A stretch of 64,000 nt of DNA from Rhodocyclaceae bacterium (GTDB lineage Bacteria > Pseudomonadota > Gammaproteobacteria > Burkholderiales > Rhodocyclaceae), in assembly GCA_028714035.1 (NCBI GenBank), contig JAQTNA010000007.1:43137-107136 (forward strand), read 5' to 3'. The translations under genes were made by a program, and so were the position numbers. The notes beneath the pieces are model-generated. The model saw only the letters and a list, made by a program, of their open reading frames with translations, ran no database searches and was not told where the DNA came from. Positions 18,426 through 28,324 of the stretch are shown here, in pieces. Position 1 is the stretch's first letter. Every line of letters begins with the position of its first letter.

Positions 18426-19025
18426 ATGGAACGCAACTACAAGGCCCTTGCCGCGCACAAGGCACCCAAGACCATCGGCTACCATCAGCCCAGCACCTTC
18501 ACCAGCGTGACGGTGGATTCCCCCGCCTTGTGCGTCATGACCGACCTGCGCCAGGTCAGCGCCGCCACCATCACCCCGGAAGTCACGTTGAACGAAGCCA
18601 CGAAGACCATGATCTCCCGCGGCGTGCGTCTCTTGCTGGTGGTGGACGCGAACGACGACGTGGTGGGGCTCATCACCGCCCGCGACACCCAGGGCGACCG
18701 CCCGATCAAGCTGGTGCAGGAACGGGGCTGCAAGTATTCCGACCTGCATGTGGCGGACCTCATGGTGCACAAGGAGGACATTGACGTGCTGAGCGTGTCC
18801 GACGTGCTTCACTCCAAGGTGGGCCACGTCATCGCCACCCTCAAGGCCTGGGGGCGCCAACATGCGCTGGTAGCGGAAAAGGATGCGGTCACCCACGCCG
18901 TGCGTGTCCGGGGTATCTTCTCCGCCACCCAGATCGGCCGTCAGTTGGGCATTGCCCTCCAGACCTTCGAGGTGGCCAACACCTTTGCCGACATCGAAAA
19001 GGCCCTGGGCGGCAAGGCTCTGTAA
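18426..19025 (+). CDS. CBS-domain protein
   Basis: 199 residues with a pair of CBS motifs (about 45-110 with RLLLVVDANDDVVGLITARD, and about 110-180 ending RVRGIFSATQIGRQLG). CBS pairs bind adenine nucleotides and act as energy sensors. There is no fused catalytic or membrane domain, so it is a stand-alone regulator whose partner is unknown. An AGGAGAG ribosome site lies before the ATG. Confidence 0.85.
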   Translation: MERNYKALAAHKAPKTIGYHQPSTFTSVTVDSPALCVMTDLRQVSAATITPEVTLNEATKTMISRGVRLLLVVDANDDVVGLITARDTQGDRPIKLVQERGCKYSDLHVADLMVHKEDIDVLSVSDVLHSKVGHVIATLKAWGRQHALVAEKDAVTHAVRVRGIFSATQIGRQLGIALQTFEVANTFADIEKALGGKAL

Positions 19026-19100
19026 GAATACGAGCGGCGGCGCCCAGGCGCCGCCTGTTCGCAAGGCGCCGGCGGCAGGTCGCGGGTCGGGCAGGGGGGA

Positions 19101-19188
19101 TGGCGGAAGCGGTGAGATTCGAACTCACGATGGGTTGCCCCACGCCGGTTTTCAAGACCGGTGCATTCAACCGCTCTGCCACGCTTCC
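19101..19188 (-). tRNA. tRNA-Ser (anticodon TGA)
   Basis: An 88-nt class II tRNA on the minus strand: acceptor GGAAGCG/CGCTTCC, anticodon stem CCGGT-CTTGAAA-ACCGG with TGA, long variable arm typical of Ser, T-arm with GTTCGAATC, and encoded CCA (19101-19103 on the plus strand). A weak TAGAAT -10-like hexamer lies about 10 bp upstream. Confidence 0.96.
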
Positions 19189-19281
19189 GAGGGCGGAATT
19201 CTAGCATGGCGCCGCGTTTCGGGTCCGTATCCGGCGGCGAGCTTTCCCTGTGCCCTTCTCGGCGCATCGGGGCCACTTTCC

Positions 19282-19312
19282 TTGCCTTTGATCGCTGGTT
19301 CTCCGGTATAAT
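19282..19312 (+). promoter_or_regulatory. Likely sigma-70 promoter of rpsO
   Basis: Perfect -10 TATAAT (19307-19312) with a -35-like TTGCCT (19282-19287) at a long spacing of 19 bp, about 100 bp before rpsO. The resulting leader would allow the S15 autoregulation known from other bacteria; no leader structure was verified. Confidence 0.6.
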
Positions 19313-19411
19313 GCGCGGCTCCACGCCGTTCGCGGCTGGATTCATTCTGGCGTGCGGCTCTATCAAACCGGGGCGGCGCCTTTTTTCAAAAGCGTTTGAG
19401 AGACTCGAATC

Positions 19412-19681
19412 ATGACCATGTCCGCCGCCGACAAGGCGAAAGTTGTTGCCGATTACCAACGTGTCCAGGGTGATACCGGCTCCCCCGAAGTCCAGGTCGC
19501 CCTGCTGACCGCCCGCATCAATGGCCTCACGCCCCACTTCAAGGCCAACGTCAAGGACCACCACTCCCGCCGTGGTCTGCTGCGCATGGTGAGCCAGCGC
19601 CGCAAACTGCTGGATTACCTGAAGGGCAAGAATGTCGACGGCTATCGGGCGCTGATCGAGCGCCTGGGTCTGCGCAAGTAA
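19412..19681 (+). CDS. rpsO: 30S ribosomal protein S15
   Basis: 89 residues, full family length, with the signature [15 protein letters not shown] and the C-terminal [20 protein letters not shown]. It binds 16S rRNA in the central domain of the small subunit. It is followed by a strong terminator and then pnp, the classical rpsO-pnp arrangement. Confidence 0.98.
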   Translation: MTMSAADKAKVVADYQRVQGDTGSPEVQVALLTARINGLTPHFKANVKDHHSRRGLLRMVSQRRKLLDYLKGKNVDGYRALIERLGLRK

Positions 19682-19722
19682 TACATGACCCCGCAGCAGT
19701 TCCGCGGGTTGCCATGAACAAT

Positions 19723-19758
19723 CCGGCGGGGGCCGAGGTGCCCTCGCCGGTTTTTTTT
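19723..19758 (+). terminator. Rho-independent terminator between rpsO and pnp
   Basis: Stem CCGGCGGGGGC (19723-19733) / GCCCTCGCCGG (19740-19750) with one G-T wobble, a six-base loop and eight T (19751-19758). It should limit read-through from rpsO into pnp. Confidence 0.92.
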
Positions 19759-19841
19759 GGGTTGCGCCTTCAGGTTTGCCGCGCGGCCCGTACGTTGATA
19801 CCGGCACGGATTGCCGCGCCGAGACTGGAAAGGATTCCACC

Positions 19842-21941
<2,100 letters not shown>

Positions 21942-21990
21942 CCCGGAGGAACGAAGCGAGTCCGGGAGCATCCGGATTCGCAACGACACC

Positions 21991-22018
21991 AAAAAAGGAC
22001 GCCTCGGCGTCCTTTTTT
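21991..22018 (+). terminator. Rho-independent terminator of pnp
   Basis: Hairpin GGACGCC/GGCGTCC with a tight loop, flanked by A6 and T6. The core is identical to the terminator at 23231-23257. Confidence 0.93.
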
Positions 22019-22042
22019 CTGGACTAAAGTGGCCCCCGCCGC

Positions 22043-22089
22043 TCGGGCGGCTTTCCCTCTTGAATGGGTGATGACAGGGATTTCGATGG
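22043..22089 (+). repeat. Imperfect direct repeat left of the toxin-antitoxin pair
   Basis: About 46 bp matching 23043-23088 at roughly 39 positions plus one indel (shared blocks GGGCGG, TGAAT, GTGACAGGG/ATGACAGGG, GATGG). The two copies bracket tacA-tacT exactly 1 kb apart. Confidence 0.7.
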
Positions 22090-22183
22090 GCATGTTCATT
22101 ATTCCGAGAATGAAAGCTTCACTTTCTCCTTGTTTGTGTGGCAATCTGACGTACAATTCGGCCTAAACACGAGGAACCCCGCC

Positions 22184-22444
22184 ATGTCTGCCGTTGTCGA
22201 ATCTGCCCGCATTAACCTACGCACCAGCCCCGAGGCGAAAGCCTTGATCGAGCGCGCGGCCGCCCTGATGGGAATCACCGTATCCAGCTTCATGCTGCAA
22301 AATGCCTACGAGGCGGCGCGGCGGGTGGTGGCGGACAACGATACCCTGATGCTGTCCCGGGAAGCTTTCGAGGCATTCGTTGCGGCCTGCGAGAACCCTC
22401 CAGCGCCGAATGATGCCTTGCGGACCCTGATGGCGCGGCGTTGA
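22184..22444 (+). CDS. tacA: TacA-type DUF1778 antitoxin
   Basis: 86 residues from ATG 22184, with GAGGA upstream; the longer open frame has no family character. The N-terminal ribbon-helix-helix (ARINLRTSPEAKALIERAAALMGITVSSFML) and the C-terminal toxin-neutralising tail (LSREAFEAFVAACENPPAPNDALRTLM) are typical for DUF1778 antitoxins. It should bind its own promoter and neutralise the GNAT toxin encoded by the overlapping next gene (ATGA/TGATG overlap at 22442-22446). The intrinsic promoter is not obvious. Confidence 0.93.
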   Translation: MSAVVESARINLRTSPEAKALIERAAALMGITVSSFMLQNAYEAARRVVADNDTLMLSREAFEAFVAACENPPAPNDALRTLMARR

Positions 22445-22941
22445 TGGCGGTTCGGATCGAATTGCTGGGTGCTCAGCATCACCGTGAAGATTTTGAGTGT
22501 GGGCAACCGGCCCTGAATGACTTTTTCCGGCACCGGGCTGGACAGCAGCAGCGCCGGGGTTTCGGCAAGACCTACGTGGCGCTGGCGGTGGACCGCGAGG
22601 ACGTGCTTGGATTCGTTACCGTGAGTGCCGGGCAGGTGGCCGCTGAAACCTTGCCGTCCGATCTGAAGCTTCCCCGTTATCCCATTCCCATGCTGCGAAT
22701 CGGCCGTCTGGCGGTGGACATCCGCCATCAGAGGCAGGGCATCGGCCAGGATCTGCTGGCATTTGCGTTGCGCTTGGCCCTGGAGTTCTCCGAACGGGTG
22801 GGCCTATTTGCCGTACTTGTGGATGCCAAGGACGAAAAGGCCGCCGCGTTCTACCTGCGCCTCGGATTTCAATCCACGCTGGACGACCCCTTGTGCCTGT
22901 TCCTGCCGGTCTCCTTGCTACGGTCAGCCGCGGTGCGATAA
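22444..22941 (+). CDS. tacT: TacT-type GNAT acetyltransferase toxin
   Basis: 165 residues. GNAT fold with the acetyl-CoA loop RHQRQGIGQDLL (Q/RxxGxG/A), FECGQPALNDFF near the N-terminus and the terminal AAAFYLRLGFQSTLDDPLCLFLPV. TacT-family toxins acetylate the amino group of aminoacyl-tRNAs and stop translation. The gene overlaps tacA by one base, the hallmark of the module. The catalytic Tyr is plausibly in FYLRLGF. The neighbours are housekeeping genes, and the pair sits between direct repeats, which suggests acquisition. Confidence 0.93.
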   Translation: MAVRIELLGAQHHREDFECGQPALNDFFRHRAGQQQRRGFGKTYVALAVDREDVLGFVTVSAGQVAAETLPSDLKLPRYPIPMLRIGRLAVDIRHQRQGIGQDLLAFALRLALEFSERVGLFAVLVDAKDEKAAAFYLRLGFQSTLDDPLCLFLPVSLLRSAAVR

Positions 22942-23230
22942 GTGAGTGGATTACTGCCCTACGTCTCTTGGACTGGCTTGTGTGTCGGAAAATTGAACAC
23001 ACGATCAGCCGACCGCTGCCGGCTGTACGAGCCAACAGGCTGTTGGGCGGTTTTCTCTCGTGAATCGGTGGTGACAGGGCTTTGATGGTCCGGGTGTATT
23101 CGGACTAGATTGGGTGACCGACCAGCCTGTTGGTGGTCCGAATACTGTCGGAATTCTTTACACGCCGTAAGGGTTATGCTCGCGGCCCGAACGGCGTTGC
23201 GACGCATCCGGCATGGATCCGGGAGAATTC
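22942..23230. other. Region between tacT and dksA terminator
   Basis: No protein-like ORF. It carries the second direct repeat (23043-23088) and ends at the dksA terminator. Confidence 0.6.
23043..23088 (+). repeat. Imperfect direct repeat right of the toxin-antitoxin pair
   Basis: Partner of 22043-22089, with the same order of conserved blocks. Confidence 0.7.
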
Positions 23231-23257
23231 AAAAAGGACGCCTCGGCGTCCTTTTTT
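23231..23257 (-). terminator. Terminator of dksA (bidirectional)
   Basis: Hairpin GGACGCC/GGCGTCC with A5 and T6 on its two sides, 20 bp after the dksA stop. Because both flanks are A/T runs it can stop transcription from either side. The core is identical to the pnp terminator. Confidence 0.9.
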
Positions 23258-23277
23258 CTTGTCCCTCGCGGTGTCGC

Positions 23278-23703
23278 TTACTTGGCGACCTGTTTCTCGC
23301 GCAGTTCTTCCAGGGTCTTGCAGTCTATGCACAGGGTGGCAGTGGGGCGGGCCTCCAGGCGCTTCAGGCCGATCTCGATGCCGCAGCTGTCGCAGTAGCC
23401 GTATTCCTCGGCGTCAATGCGGGCGATGGCTTCGTCTATCTTCTTGATGAGCTTCCGCTCCCGGTCCCGGTTCCTGAGTTCCAGCGCGATGTCGGACTCC
23501 TGGCTGGCCCGGTCATTGGGATCAGCGAACACCGTGGCCTCGTCCTGCATGGTATGGACGGTGCGCTCGATGTCCCCCGCCAGCTCGCCCTTCAAGGTGG
23601 CAAGAATGGTGCGGAAGTGAGCGAGTTGCCTGGCGTTCATGTATTCCTCGCCTTCCTCGGCAATATAGGGCGGGAACTGTTTGTGCAGGAGGTCTTCGGC
23701 CAT
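23278..23703 (-). CDS. dksA: RNA polymerase-binding transcription factor DksA
   Basis: 141 residues. N-terminal helices, coiled coil (about 25-100) with the tip residues DPNDRASQESD, and the C-terminal four-Cys zinc finger CDSCG...CIDC (about 104-128). DksA enters the secondary channel of RNA polymerase and mediates the ppGpp response. It is a single-gene unit converging on tacT. Confidence 0.97.
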   Translation of the reverse strand: MAEDLLHKQFPPYIAEEGEEYMNARQLAHFRTILATLKGELAGDIERTVHTMQDEATVFADPNDRASQESDIALELRNRDRERKLIKKIDEAIARIDAEEYGYCDSCGIEIGLKRLEARPTATLCIDCKTLEELREKQVAK

Positions 23704-24010
23704 GACGGATCGTCCGTTTGGGAAAAAGGCGATTTAATATCAGAAATGGCGACTGGTAGCAAGATTAATCGTCATTTCCCGGGGAGTGGGATGATTGTAG
23801 GATATTTCCAGGCTCTTGTCCCTGGCGGCGACTGAACTATTTGGGAACCGGCTTGTCTTTGTACCAGTCTGTTGGAGTTCATGCGAACTGCGGTGAATAA
23901 ACTCCGACGGGCGCGTAGTCCGCCACGCCTCCCGGCGGGGCCTCGGGTATACTCAGCGCTTTCCCGGCAACGGGGCGCGGCGCGACATCGGGGCTATCAG
24001 GCAGCAAGAC
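23704..24010. other. Divergent control region between dksA and rpoE
   Basis: 307 bp without a gene. It should hold the dksA and rpoE promoters. The best extracytoplasmic-sigma-like match is listed separately; a GGAGTT/AACTCC inverted repeat lies near 23875-23910. Confidence 0.5.
23844..23872 (+). promoter_or_regulatory. Candidate sigma-E autoregulated promoter of rpoE
   Basis: GGAACC (23844-23849) and TCTGT (23868-23872) roughly match the GGAACTT / TCTGA elements of RpoE promoters. The spacing of 18 bp between these hexamer ends is slightly long. Weak support. Confidence 0.3.
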
Positions 24011-24610
24011 ATGGGAGATCGTGAGCTGGACCAGGCGTTGGTCGAACGCGTGCAGAGAGGCGACAAGCAGGCGTTCGGGCTACTGGTTTCAAAATATCAG
24101 CGCAAGCTGGCGCGGCTCCTGTCGCGCCTGATTCGCGATCCGGCCGAGGTCGAGGACGTGGCCCAGGAAACATTCATCAAGGCCTACCGGGCGTTGCCCA
24201 GCTTCCGCGGCGATTCGGCCTTCTATACCTGGCTCTACCGCATCGGCATCAATGCCGCCAAGAATTATCTGGTGTCCCAGGGGCGTCGGGCGCCGACAAG
24301 CACGGAATTCGATTCGGAAGAAGCCGAGACCTTCGAGTCGGGTGAGTTGTTGCGCGACATGAATACCCCCGAGCACCTGCTGGCCACGCGTCAGATCGGC
24401 GAAACGGTGAATCAGGCCATGGATGCCTTGCCCGAGGAGTTGCGCACGGCCATCATGCTGCGAGAACTGGATGGTCTGAGTTACGAGGAAATCGCCGAAG
24501 TCATGGGCTGCCCCATCGGAACGGTGCGTTCGCGCATCTTCCGTGCCCGTGAGGCGGTGGCGGGAAAATTGCGGCCGTTGCTGGATACGGCTTCTGACAA
24601 GAGGTGGTGA
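24011..24610 (+). CDS. rpoE: RNA polymerase sigma-E factor (RpoE/AlgU)
   Basis: 199 residues. Region 2 (YQRKLARLLSRLIRDPAEVEDVAQETFIKAYRAL) and region 4 (ALPEELRTAIMLRELDGLSYEEIAEVMGCPIGTVRSRIFRAR) of an ECF sigma factor of the RpoE/AlgU group. It directs the envelope stress response and is held by RseA. First gene of rpoE-rseA-rseB-rseC-mucD; only a few bases separate it from rseA. Confidence 0.97.
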   Translation: MGDRELDQALVERVQRGDKQAFGLLVSKYQRKLARLLSRLIRDPAEVEDVAQETFIKAYRALPSFRGDSAFYTWLYRIGINAAKNYLVSQGRRAPTSTEFDSEEAETFESGELLRDMNTPEHLLATRQIGETVNQAMDALPEELRTAIMLRELDGLSYEEIAEVMGCPIGTVRSRIFRAREAVAGKLRPLLDTASDKRW

Positions 24611-24613
24611 GTG

Positions 24614-25210
24614 ATGAAAGCGGAACTTTCGGCCCTCATGGATGATGCCCTGGACGAAACCGATGCGGCGTCCACTCTGGATGATTTGTCGCGGGATGCT
24701 TCCCTGCGGCAGGACTGGGAAACCTGGCACCGGATCGGAGACAGCCTGCGTCAGGGCTCTGAACCGGTTTCCGGACTTTCCCTGGACTTCACGAACCGGG
24801 TCATGGCGGCCCTGGACGACGAGCCCACGGTTCTGGCGCCGAGGGCGCTTCCGCGCCGCGCCTCGCCTCTGCGTTTTGCCCTGCCCCTGGCCGCATCCGT
24901 CATGGGTGTGGGCGCCGTGGCCTGGGTGGCAAACGCCCTCCAGTCGCCCCGTACTCCGGGGGCCGTGGTGGCCATGCAGAAGGCGGCGCCCCAGATGACT
25001 TCCGCCGGCACGGCGTTGGGGCCGGTGTCCGGTGTCGGCAGCTCGGTGCAGACGGTCTCCTACGCGGGGGCCTCGGTGCGCGTCCAACCCGTGGGGCAGA
25101 TGCGGGAATACGTGGTGGCGCACGAGGGCTATTCCCCCTGGGTGGCGGTCCAGGGGGCCGCGCGCTACCAGGGCGGCATGTCGGAACCGCGCCAGGATGG
25201 CGCCCAATGA
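24614..25210 (+). CDS. rseA: Anti-sigma-E factor RseA (MucA-like)
   Basis: 198 residues from ATG 24614; a GTG at 24611 is possible, but the GAGG site fits the ATG better. The N-terminal anti-sigma domain (MKAELSALMDDALDETDA) binds RpoE in the cytoplasm, one membrane segment lies about 80-97 (LRFALPLAASVMGVGAVAWV), and the periplasmic tail ends with a Gln/Ser-rich part. Regulated proteolysis of RseA releases RpoE. It overlaps rseB by four bases (ATGA). Confidence 0.92.
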   Translation: MKAELSALMDDALDETDAASTLDDLSRDASLRQDWETWHRIGDSLRQGSEPVSGLSLDFTNRVMAALDDEPTVLAPRALPRRASPLRFALPLAASVMGVGAVAWVANALQSPRTPGAVVAMQKAAPQMTSAGTALGPVSGVGSSVQTVSYAGASVRVQPVGQMREYVVAHEGYSPWVAVQGAARYQGGMSEPRQDGAQ

Positions 25211-26178
25211 GGCGGACTCTGTTGCTGGCCGGGTTGGCGGCCTGTCTGGCTCTGCCCTGTGCCGCACGGGCCGAGCTGCCCGTCGCCGAGGACGCCCTGG
25301 GCTGGCTCGGACGCATGGCGTCCGCCGCCCAGAAGCAAAGCTACCAGGGGGTCTTCGTCTATCAGCATGGCCGGCGCAGCGAGACTTCCCGCATCGTCCA
25401 CGTGGTGGATGGCAGCGGCGAGCGGGAGCGCCTGGAAGTGCTGGATGGCAGTCCGAGGGAGGTTCTGCGCAGCAACGGCGAGGTGAAATGCCTGTTGCCG
25501 GACCTGCACATGGTGATCCTGGAGAAGGAAGATCGCCGCAGCTTCCCGGCGACGCTGCCGGCGTCCCCGGGCAGCCTGGCGGACAGCTACACGCTGCAGA
25601 AGGGCGGCGTGGTGCGTGTGGCCGGGCACGAAAGCCAGTTGATCGTGCTGGAGCCCAAGGACGAGTTGCGTTACGGCCGCCGTCTGTGGGCCGACCAGGC
25701 CACGGGCCTGCTGCTCAAGGCCTCCCTGGTGGATGAGAAGAATCACACCCTGGAGCAGTTCAGCTTCAGCGAGGTCCAGATCGGCGGCAACATCAACCGG
25801 GACGCCCTGAAGTCCCCCTTTGAATCCCAGGCGGCGGGCTGGCAGGTGCATGATACCCGTGCCAGCCAGGGGGTGGCCGATGGCGGCGGCTGGCAGTTCA
25901 AGACCCTGCTGCCCGGATTTCGCCAGGTGGCCGGCATGAAGCGGCACCTGCATGAGGGGGACGGGGATGTCCTGCACCTGGTCTTTTCTGACGGCATGGC
26001 GACGGTCTCGGTGTTCGTCGAGCGCGTTTCCGCCAAGAGGCCCCAGGTGCCTGGCTATTACACGATCGGTACCACCAACGTCTACAAGCGCATCGCCGGT
26101 GACATGCTGCTTACCGCCCTGGGCGAGGTGCCGCCCCTGGCGCTGCGGCGGCTGGTGGACGGCATGGAGAGGAATTAG
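25207..26178 (+). CDS. rseB: Periplasmic RseB (MucB) regulator of RseA proteolysis
   Basis: 323 residues. Signal peptide (LLLAGLAACLALPCAARA), LolA-like N-terminal domain (YQGVFVYQHGRRSETSRIVHVVDG) and the C-terminal MucB/RseB domain ending VPPLALRRLVDGM. RseB shields RseA from DegS and senses mislocalised lipopolysaccharide or outer-membrane proteins. The start overlaps the rseA stop (ATGA). Its own stop codon lies inside the hairpin of repeat copy B. Confidence 0.93.
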   Translation: MRRTLLLAGLAACLALPCAARAELPVAEDALGWLGRMASAAQKQSYQGVFVYQHGRRSETSRIVHVVDGSGERERLEVLDGSPREVLRSNGEVKCLLPDLHMVILEKEDRRSFPATLPASPGSLADSYTLQKGGVVRVAGHESQLIVLEPKDELRYGRRLWADQATGLLLKASLVDEKNHTLEQFSFSEVQIGGNINRDALKSPFESQAAGWQVHDTRASQGVADGGGWQFKTLLPGFRQVAGMKRHLHEGDGDVLHLVFSDGMATVSVFVERVSAKRPQVPGYYTIGTTNVYKRIAGDMLLTALGEVPPLALRRLVDGMERN

Positions 26179-26268
26179 CCGTCATCGCTGGAAGCCATGA
26201 CGGCTTCCTCACCCCCAGCCTCTCTCCCGGAACGAGCGAGGGGAGCGTTGTGAGTCGCTGCGCGACTA
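26177..26268 (-). repeat. Repeat family copy B: module plus hairpin
   Basis: Reverse-oriented copy between rseB and rseC. Module 26207-26268 (minus-strand reading begins TAGTCGCGCAGCGACTC and ends GGGGGTGAGG). Next to it is the inverted repeat AGCCGTCAT (26177-26185) / ATGACGGCT (26197-26205), whose left arm overlaps the rseB stop codon. It could attenuate rseC-mucD transcription. Confidence 0.85.
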
Positions 26269-26281
26269 TTAAGGAAATGGC

Positions 26282-26746
26282 ATGGAAATGAATGCTGAAG
26301 TGCTGGCGGTGGACAAGGACCACGTCTTGGTGAAGGTGTCCGAACATGGCGGCGGTTGCGGCCGATGCAACGAGGCGGGGGGCTGCAATTCCGGCGTGCT
26401 GACCCAGGTCTTCGGCCGCAGGGCTGGGCGCGAGTTTCGTCTGGAGAACAGCATAGGCGCCAGGGCGGGTGATCGGGTGGTGGTCAGCCTGGGCGATGGC
26501 GTGACGCTCAAGACGGCCCTGGCGGTGTACATGGTCCCCGTGCTCCTGGTCATCCTGGGCGCCGGGCTCGGTACCTGGTTGGGCGCGGGCGATGACCTTC
26601 CCGCCGGGCTGGGGGCGGGGCTGGGACTGGTGACGGCCATAGCCTTCGTGGCCTGGTTCCGGGGCCGCATGGCTGCGGATGGTTCTTCCCATCCCGTGCT
26701 TGCGCGTCGGGCGGAACCGTCGACTTGCCGGTCCTCCAGGGACTGA
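26282..26746 (+). CDS. rseC: RseC/MucC-type SoxR-reducing membrane protein
   Basis: 154 residues. N-terminal cysteine motif GGGCGRCNEAGGC (about 20-32), then two membrane segments (about 80-100 and 105-125). RseC modulates sigma-E activity and contributes to SoxR reduction in enterics. Starts MEMNAEVLAVD. A second ATG two codons later is equally possible. It lies just behind repeat copy B. Confidence 0.9.
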   Translation: MEMNAEVLAVDKDHVLVKVSEHGGGCGRCNEAGGCNSGVLTQVFGRRAGREFRLENSIGARAGDRVVVSLGDGVTLKTALAVYMVPVLLVILGAGLGTWLGAGDDLPAGLGAGLGLVTAIAFVAWFRGRMAADGSSHPVLARRAEPSTCRSSRD

Positions 26747-26756
26747 GGGGGCGGCC

Positions 26757-28154
26757 TTGAGGTACGCGGTTCTGCTCTGCTTGTGGCTGCTCGCCCTGCC
26801 GTCCTTTGCTTCGTCCCTGCCTGATTTCACGGAACTGGCCGAAAAGCAGGGGCCGGCGGTGGTGAATATCAGCACCGTCGCCCGGGGCGGCCCCGCCGCG
26901 CCCTTCGCACCGAACATGGACGAAGATGACCCCATGTTCGAATTCTTCCACCGCTTCTTTCCCCGTCCGCCGGGCGCTCCCCGGGAGTTCGAGAACAAGT
27001 CCCTGGGCTCCGGCTTCATCATCAGCGGCGATGGTTATATTCTGACCAACGCCCATGTGGTGGAAGGGGCGGAAGAGATCCTGGTACGCCTGACGGACAA
27101 GCGGGAACTCAAGGCCAGATTGATCGGAGCCGACAAGCGCACGGACGTGGCGCTGATCAAGATCGAGGCACAGAAACTGCCCAAGGTGACGCTCGGTGAC
27201 CCCGGGAAACTCAAGGTCGGCGAGTGGGTCATCGCCATCGGCTCGCCCTTCGGCTTCGAGAACAGCGTGACGGCCGGCATCGTCAGCGCCAAGGGGCGGG
27301 AACTGCCCCAGGAAAACCTGGTGCCCTTCATCCAGACGGACGTGGCAATCAATCCGGGCAATTCCGGCGGGCCGCTGTTCAACATGAAGGGACAGGTCGT
27401 CGGCATCAACTCCCAGATCTATTCCCGCTCCGGCGGCTACATGGGCCTGTCCTTTTCCATACCGATTGACGTGGCCATGGAGGTTCAGGCCCAGTTGAAG
27501 AACGCCGGGCGGGTCAGCCGCGGCCGCATCGGCGTCATCATCCAGGAAGTGAGCAAGGACCTGGCGGATTCCTTCGGCCTGCCGGAAGCGGCCGGCGCCT
27601 TGGTGGCCAGCGTGGAGCGGGGCGGCCCTTCCGAGCGGGCCGGCATACAGACCGGCGACATCATCACGCGCTTCGATGGTCGCCCGGTGCGGTCGTCGGC
27701 CGACCTGCCGCGTATCGTGACGGCCACCCGGCCCGGTGCCAGGGTGACGGTACAGGTGTGGCGCAAGGGCGGGAGCCGCGATCTCACGGTAACCGTGGCG
27801 GAACTGGCGGATGATACGGCGCGCGCGGCCCGGCAACCGGCGGCTGCGCCGGATCCCGCGGCCAATCGTCTGGGCCTGGTGCTGCGGGAGGTGCCTCGGG
27901 ACAAGCGGCGCGAGTTCGGAATATCGGGCGGCTTGCAGGTGGAAGGCTCGCGGGATGGCAGCTTCCGCGGTGAACTGCGTGCGGGCGACATTCTCCTGGC
28001 GGTCATCAGCAAGGGTTCGTCCACGGAATTGAAGACTGTCGAGCAGTTCAACCGGCTGCTGGTTTCGCTGCCGCGCGGTGCGAACCTGACCTTGCTGGTG
28101 CGCCGGGGCGATACCCAGACCTTCGTCGCCATCCGGATTCCCGGTGACAAATAG
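26757..28154 (+). CDS. mucD: Periplasmic serine protease MucD/DegP
   Basis: 465 residues from TTG 26757 (LRYAVLLCLWLLALPSFASS), preceded by GAGGGGG; the longer frame would overlap rseC. Signal peptide, trypsin-like domain with His in NAHVVEG, Asp in RTDVALIKI and Ser in NPGNSGGPLF, then two PDZ domains (about 255-345 and 370-460). It degrades misfolded envelope proteins and is part of the sigma-E regulon. Last gene of the rpoE operon. A glycine/proline-rich insert (ARGGPAAPFAPNM) follows the first strand. Confidence 0.95.
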   Translation: MRYAVLLCLWLLALPSFASSLPDFTELAEKQGPAVVNISTVARGGPAAPFAPNMDEDDPMFEFFHRFFPRPPGAPREFENKSLGSGFIISGDGYILTNAHVVEGAEEILVRLTDKRELKARLIGADKRTDVALIKIEAQKLPKVTLGDPGKLKVGEWVIAIGSPFGFENSVTAGIVSAKGRELPQENLVPFIQTDVAINPGNSGGPLFNMKGQVVGINSQIYSRSGGYMGLSFSIPIDVAMEVQAQLKNAGRVSRGRIGVIIQEVSKDLADSFGLPEAAGALVASVERGGPSERAGIQTGDIITRFDGRPVRSSADLPRIVTATRPGARVTVQVWRKGGSRDLTVTVAELADDTARAARQPAAAPDPAANRLGLVLREVPRDKRREFGISGGLQVEGSRDGSFRGELRAGDILLAVISKGSSTELKTVEQFNRLLVSLPRGANLTLLVRRGDTQTFVAIRIPGDK

Positions 28155-28199
28155 GCCAGTAGTCCGTCAATGTAAAACGCGCCTACCGTGGGGCGGGCT

Positions 28200-28254
28200 G
28201 TAGGGCGGGCTTCAGCCCGCCAATACCGCCATGGCCGGCTGAAGCCGGCCCCAC
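28200..28254. repeat. REP-like inverted pair
   Basis: Arms GTAGGGCGGGCTTCAGCCCG (28200-28219) and 28232-28254 (ending CCGGCCCCAC). It is a relative of 7531-7596 with GGCGGGC in place of GTCGGGC. It lies between convergent mucD and the pseudo-caspase gene, so it may act as a terminator. Confidence 0.75.
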
Positions 28255-28324
28255 ATCCGTGAAAACATGACTGACCTCCTGGACGTCACGCCAGCGCCGG
28301 CTCTCAGGGATGGCTTGCCGAGCC

